Origin: Aliarcobacter vitoriensis
GTDB lineage: Bacteria; Campylobacterota; Campylobacteria; Campylobacterales; Arcobacteraceae
Length of the DNA stretch: 64,000 nucleotides
NCBI RefSeq assembly: GCF_003316695.1
Contig: NZ_PDKB01000012.1
Coordinates: 24,810-88,809 of the forward strand
Direction of reading: 5' to 3'
Shown one piece after another: positions 33,058 through 42,094 of this stretch. Made by a program: the position numbers and the translations under genes. The notes below the pieces were generated by a model. That model made no database searches, had not been told where the DNA came from, and saw nothing but the letters and a program-made list of their open reading frames with translations. Within the stretch, counting starts at the first letter, position 1, and each line of letters begins with the position of its first letter.

Positions 33058-33092
33058 AATGCTAGCCACTTCAAAAAGCATATAAGGAAATC

Positions 33093-34667
33093 ATGAAAAA
33101 ATTATTTATACTTTCATTTATACTACTTATAACTTTTTTTATATCTGCTTGTAATGAAAACAATATAAATAAAAAAAAAGAGTTAGTTTATGCAAGCACA
33201 AAAGATATTAGAATTATAAATCCTCATTTATATAGTGGTGAAATGTCTGCACAAAATATGGTATTTGAATCTTTAGTTATAAACACAACTGGAGATATAA
33301 AACCATGGTTAGCTTCAAGTTGGGAAATATTAGATGAAGGGAAAACTTATATTTTTCATTTAAGAGATGATGTAAAATTTAGTGATGGAACAAAATTTAA
33401 TGCATATATTGTAAAACAAAATATCGATGCAATATTAGAAAATCGTTCAAGACATGCTTGGTTAGAACTTGTAAATCAAATATCAAAAAGTGAAGTTGTA
33501 GATGAATTTACATATAAATTATCACTAAAAAATCCATATTATCCAACATTAATAGAACTAGCTTTAACAAGACCATTTAGATTTATTGCTCCACAATATT
33601 TTATCAATAGTGGAACAAAAGATGGCGTTACAAAATATATAGGAACAGGTCCTTTTATATTAAGTGAACATAAAAAAAATGAATTTGCAATATTTAAGAA
33701 AAATGAAAATTACTGGGGAGAAAAAGCAAAATTAGATAGTGTAAAATGGAAAGTATTACCTGATCATCAAACAATTCTTTTAGCACTTCAAAAAGGCGAA
33801 ATAGATTTAATTTTTGGAGCAGATGGAGATATGATAAATATTGATGCTTTTAATATTTTACAAAAACAAAATAAATTTAACACCATTTTAAGTAATCCAA
33901 CTGCTTCACGAGCAATACTTTTAAATACAAAACAAGAGATATTAAATGACAATAAAATAAGACTTGCTTTACAATATGCAATAAATAAAGAAGATATTAT
34001 TTCTGGTATTTTAAATAACTCTGAAACTATTGCACATACACTTTTTTCACCAACAGTTGAGTATTGTGATATACCTTTAGAATTAAAAACTTTTGATTTA
34101 GAAAAATCAAAAAAACTTTTAGATGAAAGTGGTTGGATTTTAGATAAAAAAAGTGCTTTAAGAAAAAAAGATGATAAAACTCTTACTTTAAAACTATATT
34201 TTAATATCAATAATGCTCAAGAAAAAATTATCAGTGAATATATTCAGAGTAATTTAAAAAATATTGGAATTGATTTAAAAATCATAGGAGAAGAGAAACA
34301 AGCATTTTTAGATAGACAAAAAAGTGGAGATTTTGATTTACAATACTCTCTTTCTTGGGGAGTACCCTCTGATCCACAATCATATATTTCATCTTTTAGA
34401 CTACCAGCACATGGAGATTACCAAGCACAATTAGGATTAGATAAAAAATCTTGGCTAGATGAAAATATACAAAAAGTCTTAATAGAATCAAATATCGAAA
34501 AAAGAAAGTCTATCTATGAAGATATTTTCCAATATCTTCATAATAAAAATGTATATATTCCTTTAAGTTATTCAAGAACTAAAGCTGTATTTTCTAAAAA
34601 TTTGAAAGGTGTAGGATTTAATATATCTCAATATGAAATTCCATTTGAAAAGATGTTTTTTGAATAA
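33093..34667 (+). CDS. nikA: Nickel ABC transporter substrate-binding lipoprotein NikA
   Basis: 524 residues, family 5 solute-binding protein. A lipoprotein signal ends in ISAC, so the mature protein should be anchored by a lipidated cysteine. The resemblance to E. coli NikA is specific: INPHLYSGEM, NRSRHAWLELVNQI, TRPFRFIAP, ENYWGEK and PAHGDYQAQ all have counterparts, including the arginines and the late His that E. coli NikA uses to bind Ni-(L-His)2 or a metallophore. It is the first of five tightly packed transporter genes. Nickel would serve hydrogenase or urease, neither of which is in the window. A dipeptide importer is the alternative, made less likely by these motifs. Confidence 0.88.
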   Translation: MKKLFILSFILLITFFISACNENNINKKKELVYASTKDIRIINPHLYSGEMSAQNMVFESLVINTTGDIKPWLASSWEILDEGKTYIFHLRDDVKFSDGTKFNAYIVKQNIDAILENRSRHAWLELVNQISKSEVVDEFTYKLSLKNPYYPTLIELALTRPFRFIAPQYFINSGTKDGVTKYIGTGPFILSEHKKNEFAIFKKNENYWGEKAKLDSVKWKVLPDHQTILLALQKGEIDLIFGADGDMINIDAFNILQKQNKFNTILSNPTASRAILLNTKQEILNDNKIRLALQYAINKEDIISGILNNSETIAHTLFSPTVEYCDIPLELKTFDLEKSKKLLDESGWILDKKSALRKKDDKTLTLKLYFNINNAQEKIISEYIQSNLKNIGIDLKIIGEEKQAFLDRQKSGDFDLQYSLSWGVPSDPQSYISSFRLPAHGDYQAQLGLDKKSWLDENIQKVLIESNIEKRKSIYEDIFQYLHNKNVYIPLSYSRTKAVFSKNLKGVGFNISQYEIPFEKMFFE

Positions 34668-34676
34668 GGTAAATTG

Positions 34677-35606
34677 GTGAAATTCTATCTTTTAAAAAGA
34701 CTTATTATCTTTATTCCTTTAATTTTTATAATATCTTTTGTCACTTTTTCATTGATGAATTTAAGTTCTAGTGATCCAGCTGAAGTAACACTTAGAATAA
34801 ATAATGTATCAATAACGCAAGAGGCAATAGAAGAAGTTAGAATAGAATTAGGATTAGATAAACCTTTTTTACAAAGATATATAATATGGCTAGAAAATGC
34901 TGTTAAAGGAGATTTTGGAATAAGTTATAGTCTAAAATCTCCTGTTATAGATGAAATACTATATGCTCTACCTACAACTTTAACTTTAGCTTTTTTTACT
35001 CTACTGCTTATTTTGTTAGTAGGATTTGGCTTAGGAATAATTTGTGGTTTAAATGAAGGGAAATTATTAGATAAAATATTAAGATTTTTTCTGTTTTTTT
35101 CAACTGCAATGCCTAATTTTTGGTTAGGATTACTTCTTATATACTTATTTTCATTATACTTTAATCTACTCCCAACTAGTGGATTTGATAATTACAAAAG
35201 TATGATTTTACCTTCTATTACACTATCTTTTGCATATATTTCTACTTACGCTAGATTACTTAGAAATAGGATAATTCAGACAAAAGAAGAACCTTTTGTA
35301 ATATTTGCAAAAGCTAGAGGTTTAAAAAATAGCACTATAAATTACCATATAATAAAAAATGCAATCATTCCTTGTATTATAGCCTTAGGAATGTCTATTC
35401 CAAAGCTTATAGCAGGAACAGTTGTAATAGAAAATATATTTGGATTACCTGGACTTGGAAGTCTTTGTTTACATGCTATTTTTGGCAGAGATTTACCAAT
35501 AATTCAAGCTTATATTCTTTTTATGTCTTGTTTATTTATATTTTTCAACCTATTTGCAGATATTATAGCTAGATATATTGACCCTAGACTAAAAAAGGTC
35601 ATTTGA
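34677..35606 (+). CDS. nikB: Nickel ABC transporter permease NikB
   Basis: 309 residues from GTG 34677, chosen over TTG 34674 because AAGG lies 7 bases upstream. A BPD-type inner-membrane permease with about six helices; the N-terminal LLKRLIIFIPLIFIISFVTF segment is typical of DppB/NikB. The cytoplasmic EAA loop (YARLLRNRIIQTKEEPFVIF, then AKARGL) docks the ATPases. It overlaps nikC by 4 bp. Confidence 0.88.
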   Translation: MKFYLLKRLIIFIPLIFIISFVTFSLMNLSSSDPAEVTLRINNVSITQEAIEEVRIELGLDKPFLQRYIIWLENAVKGDFGISYSLKSPVIDEILYALPTTLTLAFFTLLLILLVGFGLGIICGLNEGKLLDKILRFFLFFSTAMPNFWLGLLLIYLFSLYFNLLPTSGFDNYKSMILPSITLSFAYISTYARLLRNRIIQTKEEPFVIFAKARGLKNSTINYHIIKNAIIPCIIALGMSIPKLIAGTVVIENIFGLPGLGSLCLHAIFGRDLPIIQAYILFMSCLFIFFNLFADIIARYIDPRLKKVI

Positions 35607-36436
35607 TGATAAAAAAACTTTTAAAAGATAAACTAGCTATCGTATCTTTAAGTATTATTTTTTTAGTAATCATTTTGGGAATTTTTGCTCCATTTGTTGC
35701 AATAAATGACCCTTTAGAACCAAATTTAACAAATAAATTTGCATCTTATAGCCTAGAATATCCTTTAGGAACAGACCACTTAGGAAGATGTGTATTTTCA
35801 AGGCTTATTTATGGTATTCATCCAACAATATTTCTAGCTTTTTTGACAATGTTTATAACAATCTTCTTGGGAGTTATATTTGGGCTAATTGCTGGTTATT
35901 TTGAAAAAATTGAAAATTTTATATTAAGAGTATGTGATATTATGTTATCTTTTCCAAATGAACTTTTAATAATAGCTATTGTTGGAATTTTGGGAGTTGG
36001 CATAGAAAATATAATAATAGCCACAATAATAGCTAAATTTGCTTGGTACACAAGAATGACTTACAGTTTTGTACTAGAATACAAAAATAAAAATTATGTT
36101 TTATTTTCAAAAACAATAGGTATTCCTTCAAATAAAATTTTAAGAAAACACCTTCTACCTTCAATATCTAGTGATATAGTTGTATTAGCTACAATTGATA
36201 CTGGTTGGGTTATTTTGAGTATTTCTGCATTATCTTTTTTGGGATTAGGAATACAAGCCCCTACTCCTGAATGGGGAATGATGTTAAATGAAGCAAAAAA
36301 TATGCTAAGCATAGAACCATCTTTAATGTTTCCTGCAGGGCTTTCTATCTTAATTGTAGTTGCATCTTTTAATTTTTTAGGAGATAGTTTAAGAGATGCT
36401 TTTGATACAAAACATAATAAAAGGTTTGATAAATGA
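35603..36436 (+). CDS. nikC: Nickel ABC transporter permease NikC
   Basis: 277 residues, a DppC/NikC-type inner-membrane permease that pairs with NikB. The N-terminal helix (LAIVSLSIIFLVIILGIFAP) is followed by YPLGTDHLGRCVFSRLIYG, a strong DppC-family signature, and the EAA loop lies around YVLFSKTIGIPSNKILRKHL. It overlaps nikB and nikD by 4 bp each, which indicates translational coupling. Confidence 0.88.
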   Translation: MMIKKLLKDKLAIVSLSIIFLVIILGIFAPFVAINDPLEPNLTNKFASYSLEYPLGTDHLGRCVFSRLIYGIHPTIFLAFLTMFITIFLGVIFGLIAGYFEKIENFILRVCDIMLSFPNELLIIAIVGILGVGIENIIIATIIAKFAWYTRMTYSFVLEYKNKNYVLFSKTIGIPSNKILRKHLLPSISSDIVVLATIDTGWVILSISALSFLGLGIQAPTPEWGMMLNEAKNMLSIEPSLMFPAGLSILIVVASFNFLGDSLRDAFDTKHNKRFDK

Positions 36437-37230
36437 ATACTATTTTAGAAATTTCAAATCTTTGTATTTATAATAAAAAAGAGGAAAAAAATCTTTTAGA
36501 AAATATTAATTTAAAAATAACTCAAGGTGAAATGTTGGGGATAATTGGAGAAAGTGGAAGTGGAAAATCTATACTTTGTAAATCAATTTTAGACTTAAAT
36601 CCAAACTATTTCAAAATTACTGGAAATATTTTTTTTGATGAACTAGATATTTTAAAAGCTTCACCAAAACAGATTCAACAAATATGTGGTAAAAAAATAT
36701 CTATGATAATGCAAGATTCAGTGAATGCTTTTAATCCAATAGAAAAAATAAAAACTCAATTCATTGAGAGTTTGATTGATAAAAAAGATTTAAAAAATGC
36801 AAAAAATGATAGCTGTTTTTGGCTTGAGAAAGTTGGTTTAACTGATATAGAAAAAGTTTTAAACTCTTACCCTTTCGAGCTTAGTGGTGGAATGTTACAA
36901 AGAGTTATGATTGCTCTTGCTTTTGCTCAAGATTCAAAAATAATAATAGCAGATGAACCAACTTCATCTCTTGATATGATAAATCAAAAAGAAATTTTAA
37001 ATATTTTTAAAAATCTTCAAGAAAAAGAGAAAAAAACAGTTATTTTTGTATCTCATGATTTAGGAATTATTTCACATTTAGCTAACAATATAGCTGTTAT
37101 GAAAAAAGGTAAAATAGTTGAATACAACGATACAAAATCTATTTTATTAAATCCACAAAATGAATACTCAAAATATTTAATAGAAGCTCATAAAAAATTG
37201 TTCAATAGGTTCAATGAATGTTTAAAATAA
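36433..37230 (+). CDS. nikD: Nickel ABC transporter ATPase NikD
   Basis: 265 residues. A cytoplasmic ABC ATPase with Walker A GESGSGKS, signature LSGGMLQRVMIAL, Walker B IIIADEPTSSLD and H-loop VSHDLG. It is shorter than Dpp/Opp ATPases and lacks their Fe-S tail, as NikD proteins do. The 3' end overlaps nikE by 13 bp. Confidence 0.87.
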   Translation: MNTILEISNLCIYNKKEEKNLLENINLKITQGEMLGIIGESGSGKSILCKSILDLNPNYFKITGNIFFDELDILKASPKQIQQICGKKISMIMQDSVNAFNPIEKIKTQFIESLIDKKDLKNAKNDSCFWLEKVGLTDIEKVLNSYPFELSGGMLQRVMIALAFAQDSKIIIADEPTSSLDMINQKEILNIFKNLQEKEKKTVIFVSHDLGIISHLANNIAVMKKGKIVEYNDTKSILLNPQNEYSKYLIEAHKKLFNRFNECLK

Positions 37231-37916
37231 TCAATATATCAAAAACTTACAAAGATAAAAAAGTCTTAGACAATATAAATTTTGATATAAAAAAAGGTTC
37301 TTGTCTAGGGATAATTGGTGAAAGTGGAAGTGGCAAAAGTACACTAGCAAAAATTATTTTAGGAATAGAAAAAGCTAATTCTGGAGAGATTTTAAAAAAC
37401 AATAAACCAACTGCATCTATTGTTTTTCAAGATTATAATAGTTCAGTAAATCCAAAATTTACAGTTTATGAAATACTTAATGAACCATTTTGGAATAGTT
37501 ATAAAAAACTTGATATGAAAAATGCTATTTTACTTTTAAAAAGTGTTGAACTTGAAATCAATATTTTAAAAAAATATCCTCATGAACTTAGTGGTGGACA
37601 GTTACAAAGAGTTTGTATAGCAAGAGCCATAGCAAATAAACCAAATTTTTTAGTTTTAGATGAAATTTTAAGTTCACTTGATATTTTAAATCAAATAGAA
37701 ATTATAAACTTACTAAAAAAAATAAAAGAACGAAATAATATAACTTATCTTTTTATAACACACAATTTAGAGTCTATTTTTAGTTTATGTGATAGATTTT
37801 TAGTCATAAAAGATGGAAAGATTTTAGATGATATTTTAGTAAATAATTTTTTACAAAAAGATGTAAGCCCCTATACAAAGCAACTTTTTAATGCTATTAT
37901 TCCAATCAAATTTTAA
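37218..37916 (+). CDS. nikE: Nickel ABC transporter ATPase NikE
   Basis: 232 residues, the second ATPase of the importer. Walker A GESGSGKST, signature LSGGQLQRVCIARAIA, Walker B FLVLDEILSSLD and H-loop ITHNLE are complete. The usual proline in the Walker B extension (DEPTS) is replaced (DEILS), which should be tolerated. It ends 17 bp before the acetyltransferase gene, so that gene is probably in the same transcript. Confidence 0.86.
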   Translation: MFKIINISKTYKDKKVLDNINFDIKKGSCLGIIGESGSGKSTLAKIILGIEKANSGEILKNNKPTASIVFQDYNSSVNPKFTVYEILNEPFWNSYKKLDMKNAILLLKSVELEINILKKYPHELSGGQLQRVCIARAIANKPNFLVLDEILSSLDILNQIEIINLLKKIKERNNITYLFITHNLESIFSLCDRFLVIKDGKILDDILVNNFLQKDVSPYTKQLFNAIIPIKF

Positions 37917-37933
37917 AAAGGTATAAAATATTT

Positions 37934-38425
37934 GTGATTATTCAAAGAGTAAAAGAAAATACACAAAAAATTACAGAAGAATTTTTGTGGAAACAATACA
38001 AACTCCATTATGGTGATAAAATAGACCCAAAAAGATATGAAGAGTTAAAAGAAAAACTATTCAAAGAGTGTGAAAATCCACAAAATGCAATGTTTATAGC
38101 CTTGAATAAAGATAAAATAATAGCTTGTATATCTATTTTTAAATATGATTTTAGAATAAAAAACTTACAATACAAAGAAGATGAAAATATAGCAGAAGTT
38201 AGTCGTTGTTATGTAGAAGAAAAATACAGACGACAAGGAATAGGAACCAAACTATTTAAAGAAGCTATAAATTTTGCAAAAAAGCAAAAATATGAAATAC
38301 TATATTTGCATACTCACTATTTTTTATCAGGTGGTTTTGATTTCTGGAAAAGAATGCAATTTAAAATAATTTTAGATGAAAAAGATAGTTGGCAAACAGT
38401 TCATATGGAAAAATATATAAATTAG
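37934..38425 (+). CDS. GNAT-family N-acetyltransferase
   Basis: 163 residues with a GTG start; AAGG lies about 11 bases upstream, which is a loose fit. The acetyl-CoA pyrophosphate loop RRQGIGTKLF sits after the beta4 strand IAEVSRCYVEEKY, as in GNAT enzymes. The substrate is not predictable. It lies between nikE and mdh with short spacers, so it is cotranscribed with one or both. Confidence 0.8.
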   Translation: MIIQRVKENTQKITEEFLWKQYKLHYGDKIDPKRYEELKEKLFKECENPQNAMFIALNKDKIIACISIFKYDFRIKNLQYKEDENIAEVSRCYVEEKYRRQGIGTKLFKEAINFAKKQKYEILYLHTHYFLSGGFDFWKRMQFKIILDEKDSWQTVHMEKYIN

Positions 38426-38439
38426 ATAAAGGTATTATT

Positions 38440-39369
38440 TTGAATAAAAAAATTGGAATTGTGGGTGTTGGAAATGTTGGTTCAAGTTTGGCTTATAGTA
38501 TTGCTACAAATTCTCTTTGTGATGAAGTTTTATTAAAAGATATTAGAGATGATTTCATACAAGCTTTATCTTTGGATATTACACAAGCAAGTATAAATAC
38601 AAATAGTAAAACAAAAGTAAAAGCTTGTATCAAAAATGAAGATTTCAACTCTTGTGATATAGTAGTAATTACTGCTGGAATAGCAAGAAAACCAAATATG
38701 AGTAGAGAAGATTTACTTTTTACAAATGCAAAAATTATGAACTCTATTTTAGATGATATCTTACCTATAAATCCAAATGCAATTTTTATAATAGTATCAA
38801 ACCCATTGGATGCTATGGTTTATAGTGCTTTACAAAAATCAAAGCTTTCAAGAAACAGAGTTTTTGGGATGGCAGGAGCATTGGATAGTGCAAGATTTAA
38901 ATATTATATTTCTCAAAAACTAAATTTTGATTATACAAAAATAGATGCTATTGTGATTGGTTCTCACTCAAATAGTATGCTTCCATTGATAAAAAGAGTA
39001 AAAGTTGATGATAAAAATCTAGTAGATATTTTAAATCAAAAAGAATTAGATGAAATTTTAGAAAATACAAAAAATGGTGGAGCAAAAATAGTAGAACTTT
39101 TAAAAACTGGTTCAGCATATTTTGCTCCAGCATTTAATACATATTTGATGTGTAAAGCTATATTAAATGATGAAAAAGAGATTTTCTCTTGTAGTGTAAA
39201 ACTTGAAGGAGAATATGGATACAAAGATATTTCTATTGGTGTTCCAGTTATTTTAGGAAAGAATGGAATAGATAAAATATTAGAATTAACTTTGGACAAT
39301 GAAGAAAAAGATTTATTTGAAAAATCTATCCAAACAGTAAAATCAAGTATAAATATTTTAAATAAATAA
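38440..39369 (+). CDS. mdh: Malate dehydrogenase
   Basis: 309 residues from TTG 38440; AAAGG lies 7 bases upstream and the Rossmann motif (KKIGIVGVGNVGSSLAY) begins at once. A longer frame from 38389 would overlap the acetyltransferase gene. It interconverts malate and oxaloacetate with NAD(H). The substrate loop GIARKPNMSREDL has the arginine that marks malate rather than lactate specificity; LDSAR and the catalytic His in GSHSNSMLPL are present. Its TCA partner icd lies upstream, separated by the nik operon. Confidence 0.9.
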   Translation: MNKKIGIVGVGNVGSSLAYSIATNSLCDEVLLKDIRDDFIQALSLDITQASINTNSKTKVKACIKNEDFNSCDIVVITAGIARKPNMSREDLLFTNAKIMNSILDDILPINPNAIFIIVSNPLDAMVYSALQKSKLSRNRVFGMAGALDSARFKYYISQKLNFDYTKIDAIVIGSHSNSMLPLIKRVKVDDKNLVDILNQKELDEILENTKNGGAKIVELLKTGSAYFAPAFNTYLMCKAILNDEKEIFSCSVKLEGEYGYKDISIGVPVILGKNGIDKILELTLDNEEKDLFEKSIQTVKSSINILNK

Positions 39370-39371
39370 AG

Positions 39372-39385
39372 TTGATTAAAGTCAA
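39372..39385 (+). promoter_or_regulatory. Candidate CRP/FNR-type box upstream of the cytochrome c gene
   Basis: TTGAT-TAAA-GTCAA matches the FNR-family consensus TTGAT-N4-ATCAA at 9 of 10 arm positions. It lies about 25 bp upstream of a TATATT -10 candidate at 39403-39408, close to the class II activator position. Expected role: oxygen- or nitrogen-oxide-dependent control of the cytochrome (inference). Confidence 0.45.
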
Positions 39386-39441
39386 TTAAATTTAATCAAT
39401 AATATATTAGAATGGTATCACTTCAATAAAAAGGGATATTT

Positions 39442-39720
39442 ATGAAAAAAATCGTTTTAGCAACAACTGTTTTAACAGCATGTATTAGCTTTGCAAGTCC
39501 TTATGCAAAGTGTGTAGTTTGTCATGGAGCAAATGGAGAAAAAGTAGCTTTAGGAAAATCTAAAATTATAAAAGATATGTCTAAAGAGGATTTCATAGCA
39601 TCATTAAAAGGTTATCAAAGTGGAACTTATGGTGGAGCACAAAAAGCTTTAATGCTTCCTCAAGTAAAAGGAATGGATGAAGCAACTATGAAAGAGATTG
39701 CTGATTTAATCATAAAATAA
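39442..39720 (+). CDS. Small periplasmic class I cytochrome c (c553-like)
   Basis: 92 residues. The signal peptide (IVLATTVLTACISFASP) is followed by one heme-attachment motif, CVVCH, and a distal methionine in LMLPQVKGM that probably serves as the sixth ligand. The size and the C-terminal helix (MKEIADLIIK) fit cytochrome c553 electron carriers that feed terminal oxidases or reductases. It carries AAGGGAT before the ATG. Maturation would use CcsBA. Confidence 0.92.
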   Translation: MKKIVLATTVLTACISFASPYAKCVVCHGANGEKVALGKSKIIKDMSKEDFIASLKGYQSGTYGGAQKALMLPQVKGMDEATMKEIADLIIK

Positions 39721-39749
39721 AAAATAGGTTTGAATTTCAAACCTATTTT
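39721..39749. terminator. Bidirectional terminator between cytochrome c and TonB-receptor genes
   Basis: AAAATAGGTTTGA / TCAAACCTATTTT perfect 13-bp arms with a 3-base loop between convergent genes, T-rich on both sides. Confidence 0.85.
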
Positions 39750-39761
39750 AAATATAGCTTA

Positions 39762-41894
39762 TTAAAAATCCATTTTCAAAGATATTGCAACACTTCTTGG
39801 ATCACCCAAATAATCACCACTAGCCCAATAATCTTTTCCAGTTAAATTTGAAACATTTAATAAAAATGTTGTTGGATATTTATCTAATTTCGTTTTATAT
39901 CTAAGTCCTGCATCATAAAGTGTATATGATGGCATTTTATCGTTATTAAATCTATCCCCATATTTTTCACCAGTATAATATGCTCCACCAGTTACAGTTA
40001 ATCCTTCAATCATAGGAATATCATATTCTGCATAAAGTTTTGCCATTTTTGATGCTGCATTTGTTGGTTTTTTATTTTCTAATGCTTTATCATTTGATTT
40101 TACAACTTCTATATCCATCAAAGTTCCACCACCTAAAATAGTTAAATTATCTGTAACTTTTCCAGTAATTGTAAGTTCAATTCCTTGATGTACTTGTTCT
40201 CCATCTTGTACAAATTTTGGCATAGGAGTTGCATTATCTGAATATTGATTTGCTTTTTCTATTCTAAATAAAGCACTTGTTAATAATAATGATTCATCTA
40301 ATAAACTATATTTTGCTCCAATTTCATACTGTTTACTTACAAGTGGGTCTAATACTTCTCCTGCATTTGAATAAATATTTCCTACAATAATACCTTGTTC
40401 TAAACTCTCTATATAAGTAACATAAGTAGTTAAATCTTCAAAAGGTTTATACATCAAAGATAAAGTTGGTGTTAATTCTGATTTATCGTATTTTGAACTT
40501 TTCACTCCACTACTATATGCTGTTTGAAGAGCTGTTGTATAATTAAATCCAACTAAAGCACTCCAATTATCATTAAATACTATATCATCACCTACTAAAA
40601 CATTTTTATATTGTGTTTTTGAAGCAGGTAAAACTTGACCATTTGGCACTGTATTTTTTGGGATAGTTGTACTTTTTATCTGATCTAAAGGTCTAACAAA
40701 AATTTCAGTAACACTTCCTCTTGTAGTTGAGTATTTGTGATAATTTTCAGAATAACCAACAGTTAGAAGATGATTTATTCCAAAAGTTTCAAATTTACTA
40801 TCTAAATAAACATTTCCAGCATAACTTTCAAATTTATCAGGTAAAGCTGAATATCTATAATTAAAAACATCATATAAACCATCTGTTCTTGTAAAAATTC
40901 TTTGAAAAGTAGGTGTTTTTCTATCAGAATCTTCATAAAGAAATGAACTCCTTACTGTAAAAATATCATTGATATCCCATTTTAAACTTGTCATAACTCT
41001 ATCATTTTCTTCTTCTATTCTATTCCAATTTTCAGTATATCCTTTACTTACATCAAGTATAGGACGAACAGTATTTGTTCTTATATTAAAAGCTGGTTTT
41101 TGATTAGTTTTTATTAGTTTTCTATGAGCATAGTTTAAATCCATAGTAAAATTATCTGTTGGTTTAAAATCAAAAGAGATACTTGCAAACTTTTGCTCTT
41201 TTCCAACATCTGCTACACTATCACCATCTTGATATAAAGCATTTATCCTATATCCAAATACTTTTTTATCATCTATTTGTCCACTTAAATCTATATGTCC
41301 ATAGTATTGCTCACCACCATAGTTTCCTAAAGTTATACTTCTTTTATCTTCTAAAGTTGGCTTTTTCATCACATAGTTTACTGCTCCACCAACTCTTCCC
41401 CCACCATATAAAAATCCAGTTGCTCCACTAATAGTTTCAACTCTTTCTAAATCTTCCATAGTTGTAAAACTATACCAAGATGCCAATGGCACACCATTTA
41501 TAATAGCATTACTTGAGCCACCTGAATTACTAGAACTAAATCCTCTAATAGTCGTATAATAATTTCCACCAAGTGAATCTCCACTATCTTGAGTCAAAGG
41601 GTTCATTTTAAATATTTGTGCCATATCATTGGCTTGAGTGTTTTCTATAAGTTCTTGAGGTATTACATTCATAGAATAAGGAGTGTCTTGTAAACTTCTT
41701 TTTCCCCATAGTCCAACACCAGTTATATTTTCAGTTAAATATCCATCTTGTGCCATTCCCGTTTTATTTTCACTTTCATTAATAGAAATTGTTTCTAATA
41801 TTGTTTTTTTATCTTTATTGTTATCAATTGTTGTTTCATTTGAAAAAAGCAGTGTACTTACAAATAAAGAAGCAAATATTTTCTTTTTAGCCAT
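39762..41894 (-). CDS. TonB-dependent siderophore receptor
   Basis: 710 residues. Signal peptide (IFASLFVSTLLFSNE), then a plug domain (SLQDTPYSMNVIPQELIENT, later RGFSSSNSGG, VERVETISGATGFLYGGG), then a 22-strand barrel ending in the outer-membrane C-terminal signature with final Phe (VAISLKMDF). It belongs to the FhuA/FpvA-type ferric-siderophore group; the ligand is unknown. There is no N-terminal STN signalling domain, unlike its paralogue upstream. Two palindromes in its promoter region are probably operator sites. TonB/ExbBD are not in the window. Confidence 0.92.
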   Translation of the reverse strand: MAKKKIFASLFVSTLLFSNETTIDNNKDKKTILETISINESENKTGMAQDGYLTENITGVGLWGKRSLQDTPYSMNVIPQELIENTQANDMAQIFKMNPLTQDSGDSLGGNYYTTIRGFSSSNSGGSSNAIINGVPLASWYSFTTMEDLERVETISGATGFLYGGGRVGGAVNYVMKKPTLEDKRSITLGNYGGEQYYGHIDLSGQIDDKKVFGYRINALYQDGDSVADVGKEQKFASISFDFKPTDNFTMDLNYAHRKLIKTNQKPAFNIRTNTVRPILDVSKGYTENWNRIEEENDRVMTSLKWDINDIFTVRSSFLYEDSDRKTPTFQRIFTRTDGLYDVFNYRYSALPDKFESYAGNVYLDSKFETFGINHLLTVGYSENYHKYSTTRGSVTEIFVRPLDQIKSTTIPKNTVPNGQVLPASKTQYKNVLVGDDIVFNDNWSALVGFNYTTALQTAYSSGVKSSKYDKSELTPTLSLMYKPFEDLTTYVTYIESLEQGIIVGNIYSNAGEVLDPLVSKQYEIGAKYSLLDESLLLTSALFRIEKANQYSDNATPMPKFVQDGEQVHQGIELTITGKVTDNLTILGGGTLMDIEVVKSNDKALENKKPTNAASKMAKLYAEYDIPMIEGLTVTGGAYYTGEKYGDRFNNDKMPSYTLYDAGLRYKTKLDKYPTTFLLNVSNLTGKDYWASGDYLGDPRSVAISLKMDF

Positions 41895-41917
41895 TTTTAT
41901 TCCTTTTTTATCTTATT

Positions 41918-41933
41918 TTGCGACTAGGTTGCA
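41918..41933. promoter_or_regulatory. Palindromic operator candidate, proximal
   Basis: TTGCGACTAGGTTGCA, an imperfect copy of the palindrome at 41970, 24 bp upstream of the first TonB-receptor start. The regulator is unidentified. Confidence 0.5.
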
Positions 41934-41969
41934 TAAATTATTTCGGATTTTAATATGTTAATTCTTATT

Positions 41970-41984
41970 TGCAACTTAGTTGCA
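41970..41984. promoter_or_regulatory. Palindromic operator candidate, distal
   Basis: TGCAACTTAGTTGCA, a perfect 7-bp dyad around one base. Its centre is about 51-52 bp (five helical turns) from the proximal copy, suggesting cooperative binding of a dimeric regulator. It does not resemble a Fur box. Confidence 0.55.
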
Positions 41985-42065
41985 TTGTATATTTAGTAGG
42001 TATTTATTATTCATAATAATAAAAAGTTATAATATTTTAAAGTTATAAAATAAATAGTTTTAATA

Positions 42066-42093
42066 ATATAAAGAGAGCAAACTCTCTTTATAT
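42066..42093 (-). terminator. Hairpin after the second TonB-receptor gene
   Basis: ATATAAAGAGAG / CTCTCTTTATAT 12-bp arms with a CAAA loop, immediately after the stop. Confidence 0.65.
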
Positions 42094-42094
42094 T

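Noticed and set aside
33000..33060. NikR operator before nikA
   Set aside because: AT-rich half-sites are present, but nothing with convincing symmetry and spacing stands out from background.
38389..38439. N-terminal extension of malate dehydrogenase overlapping the acetyltransferase gene
   Set aside because: TTG 38440 has AAAGG at correct spacing and starts right at the Rossmann motif; the extension repeats the acetyltransferase 3' end in another frame.
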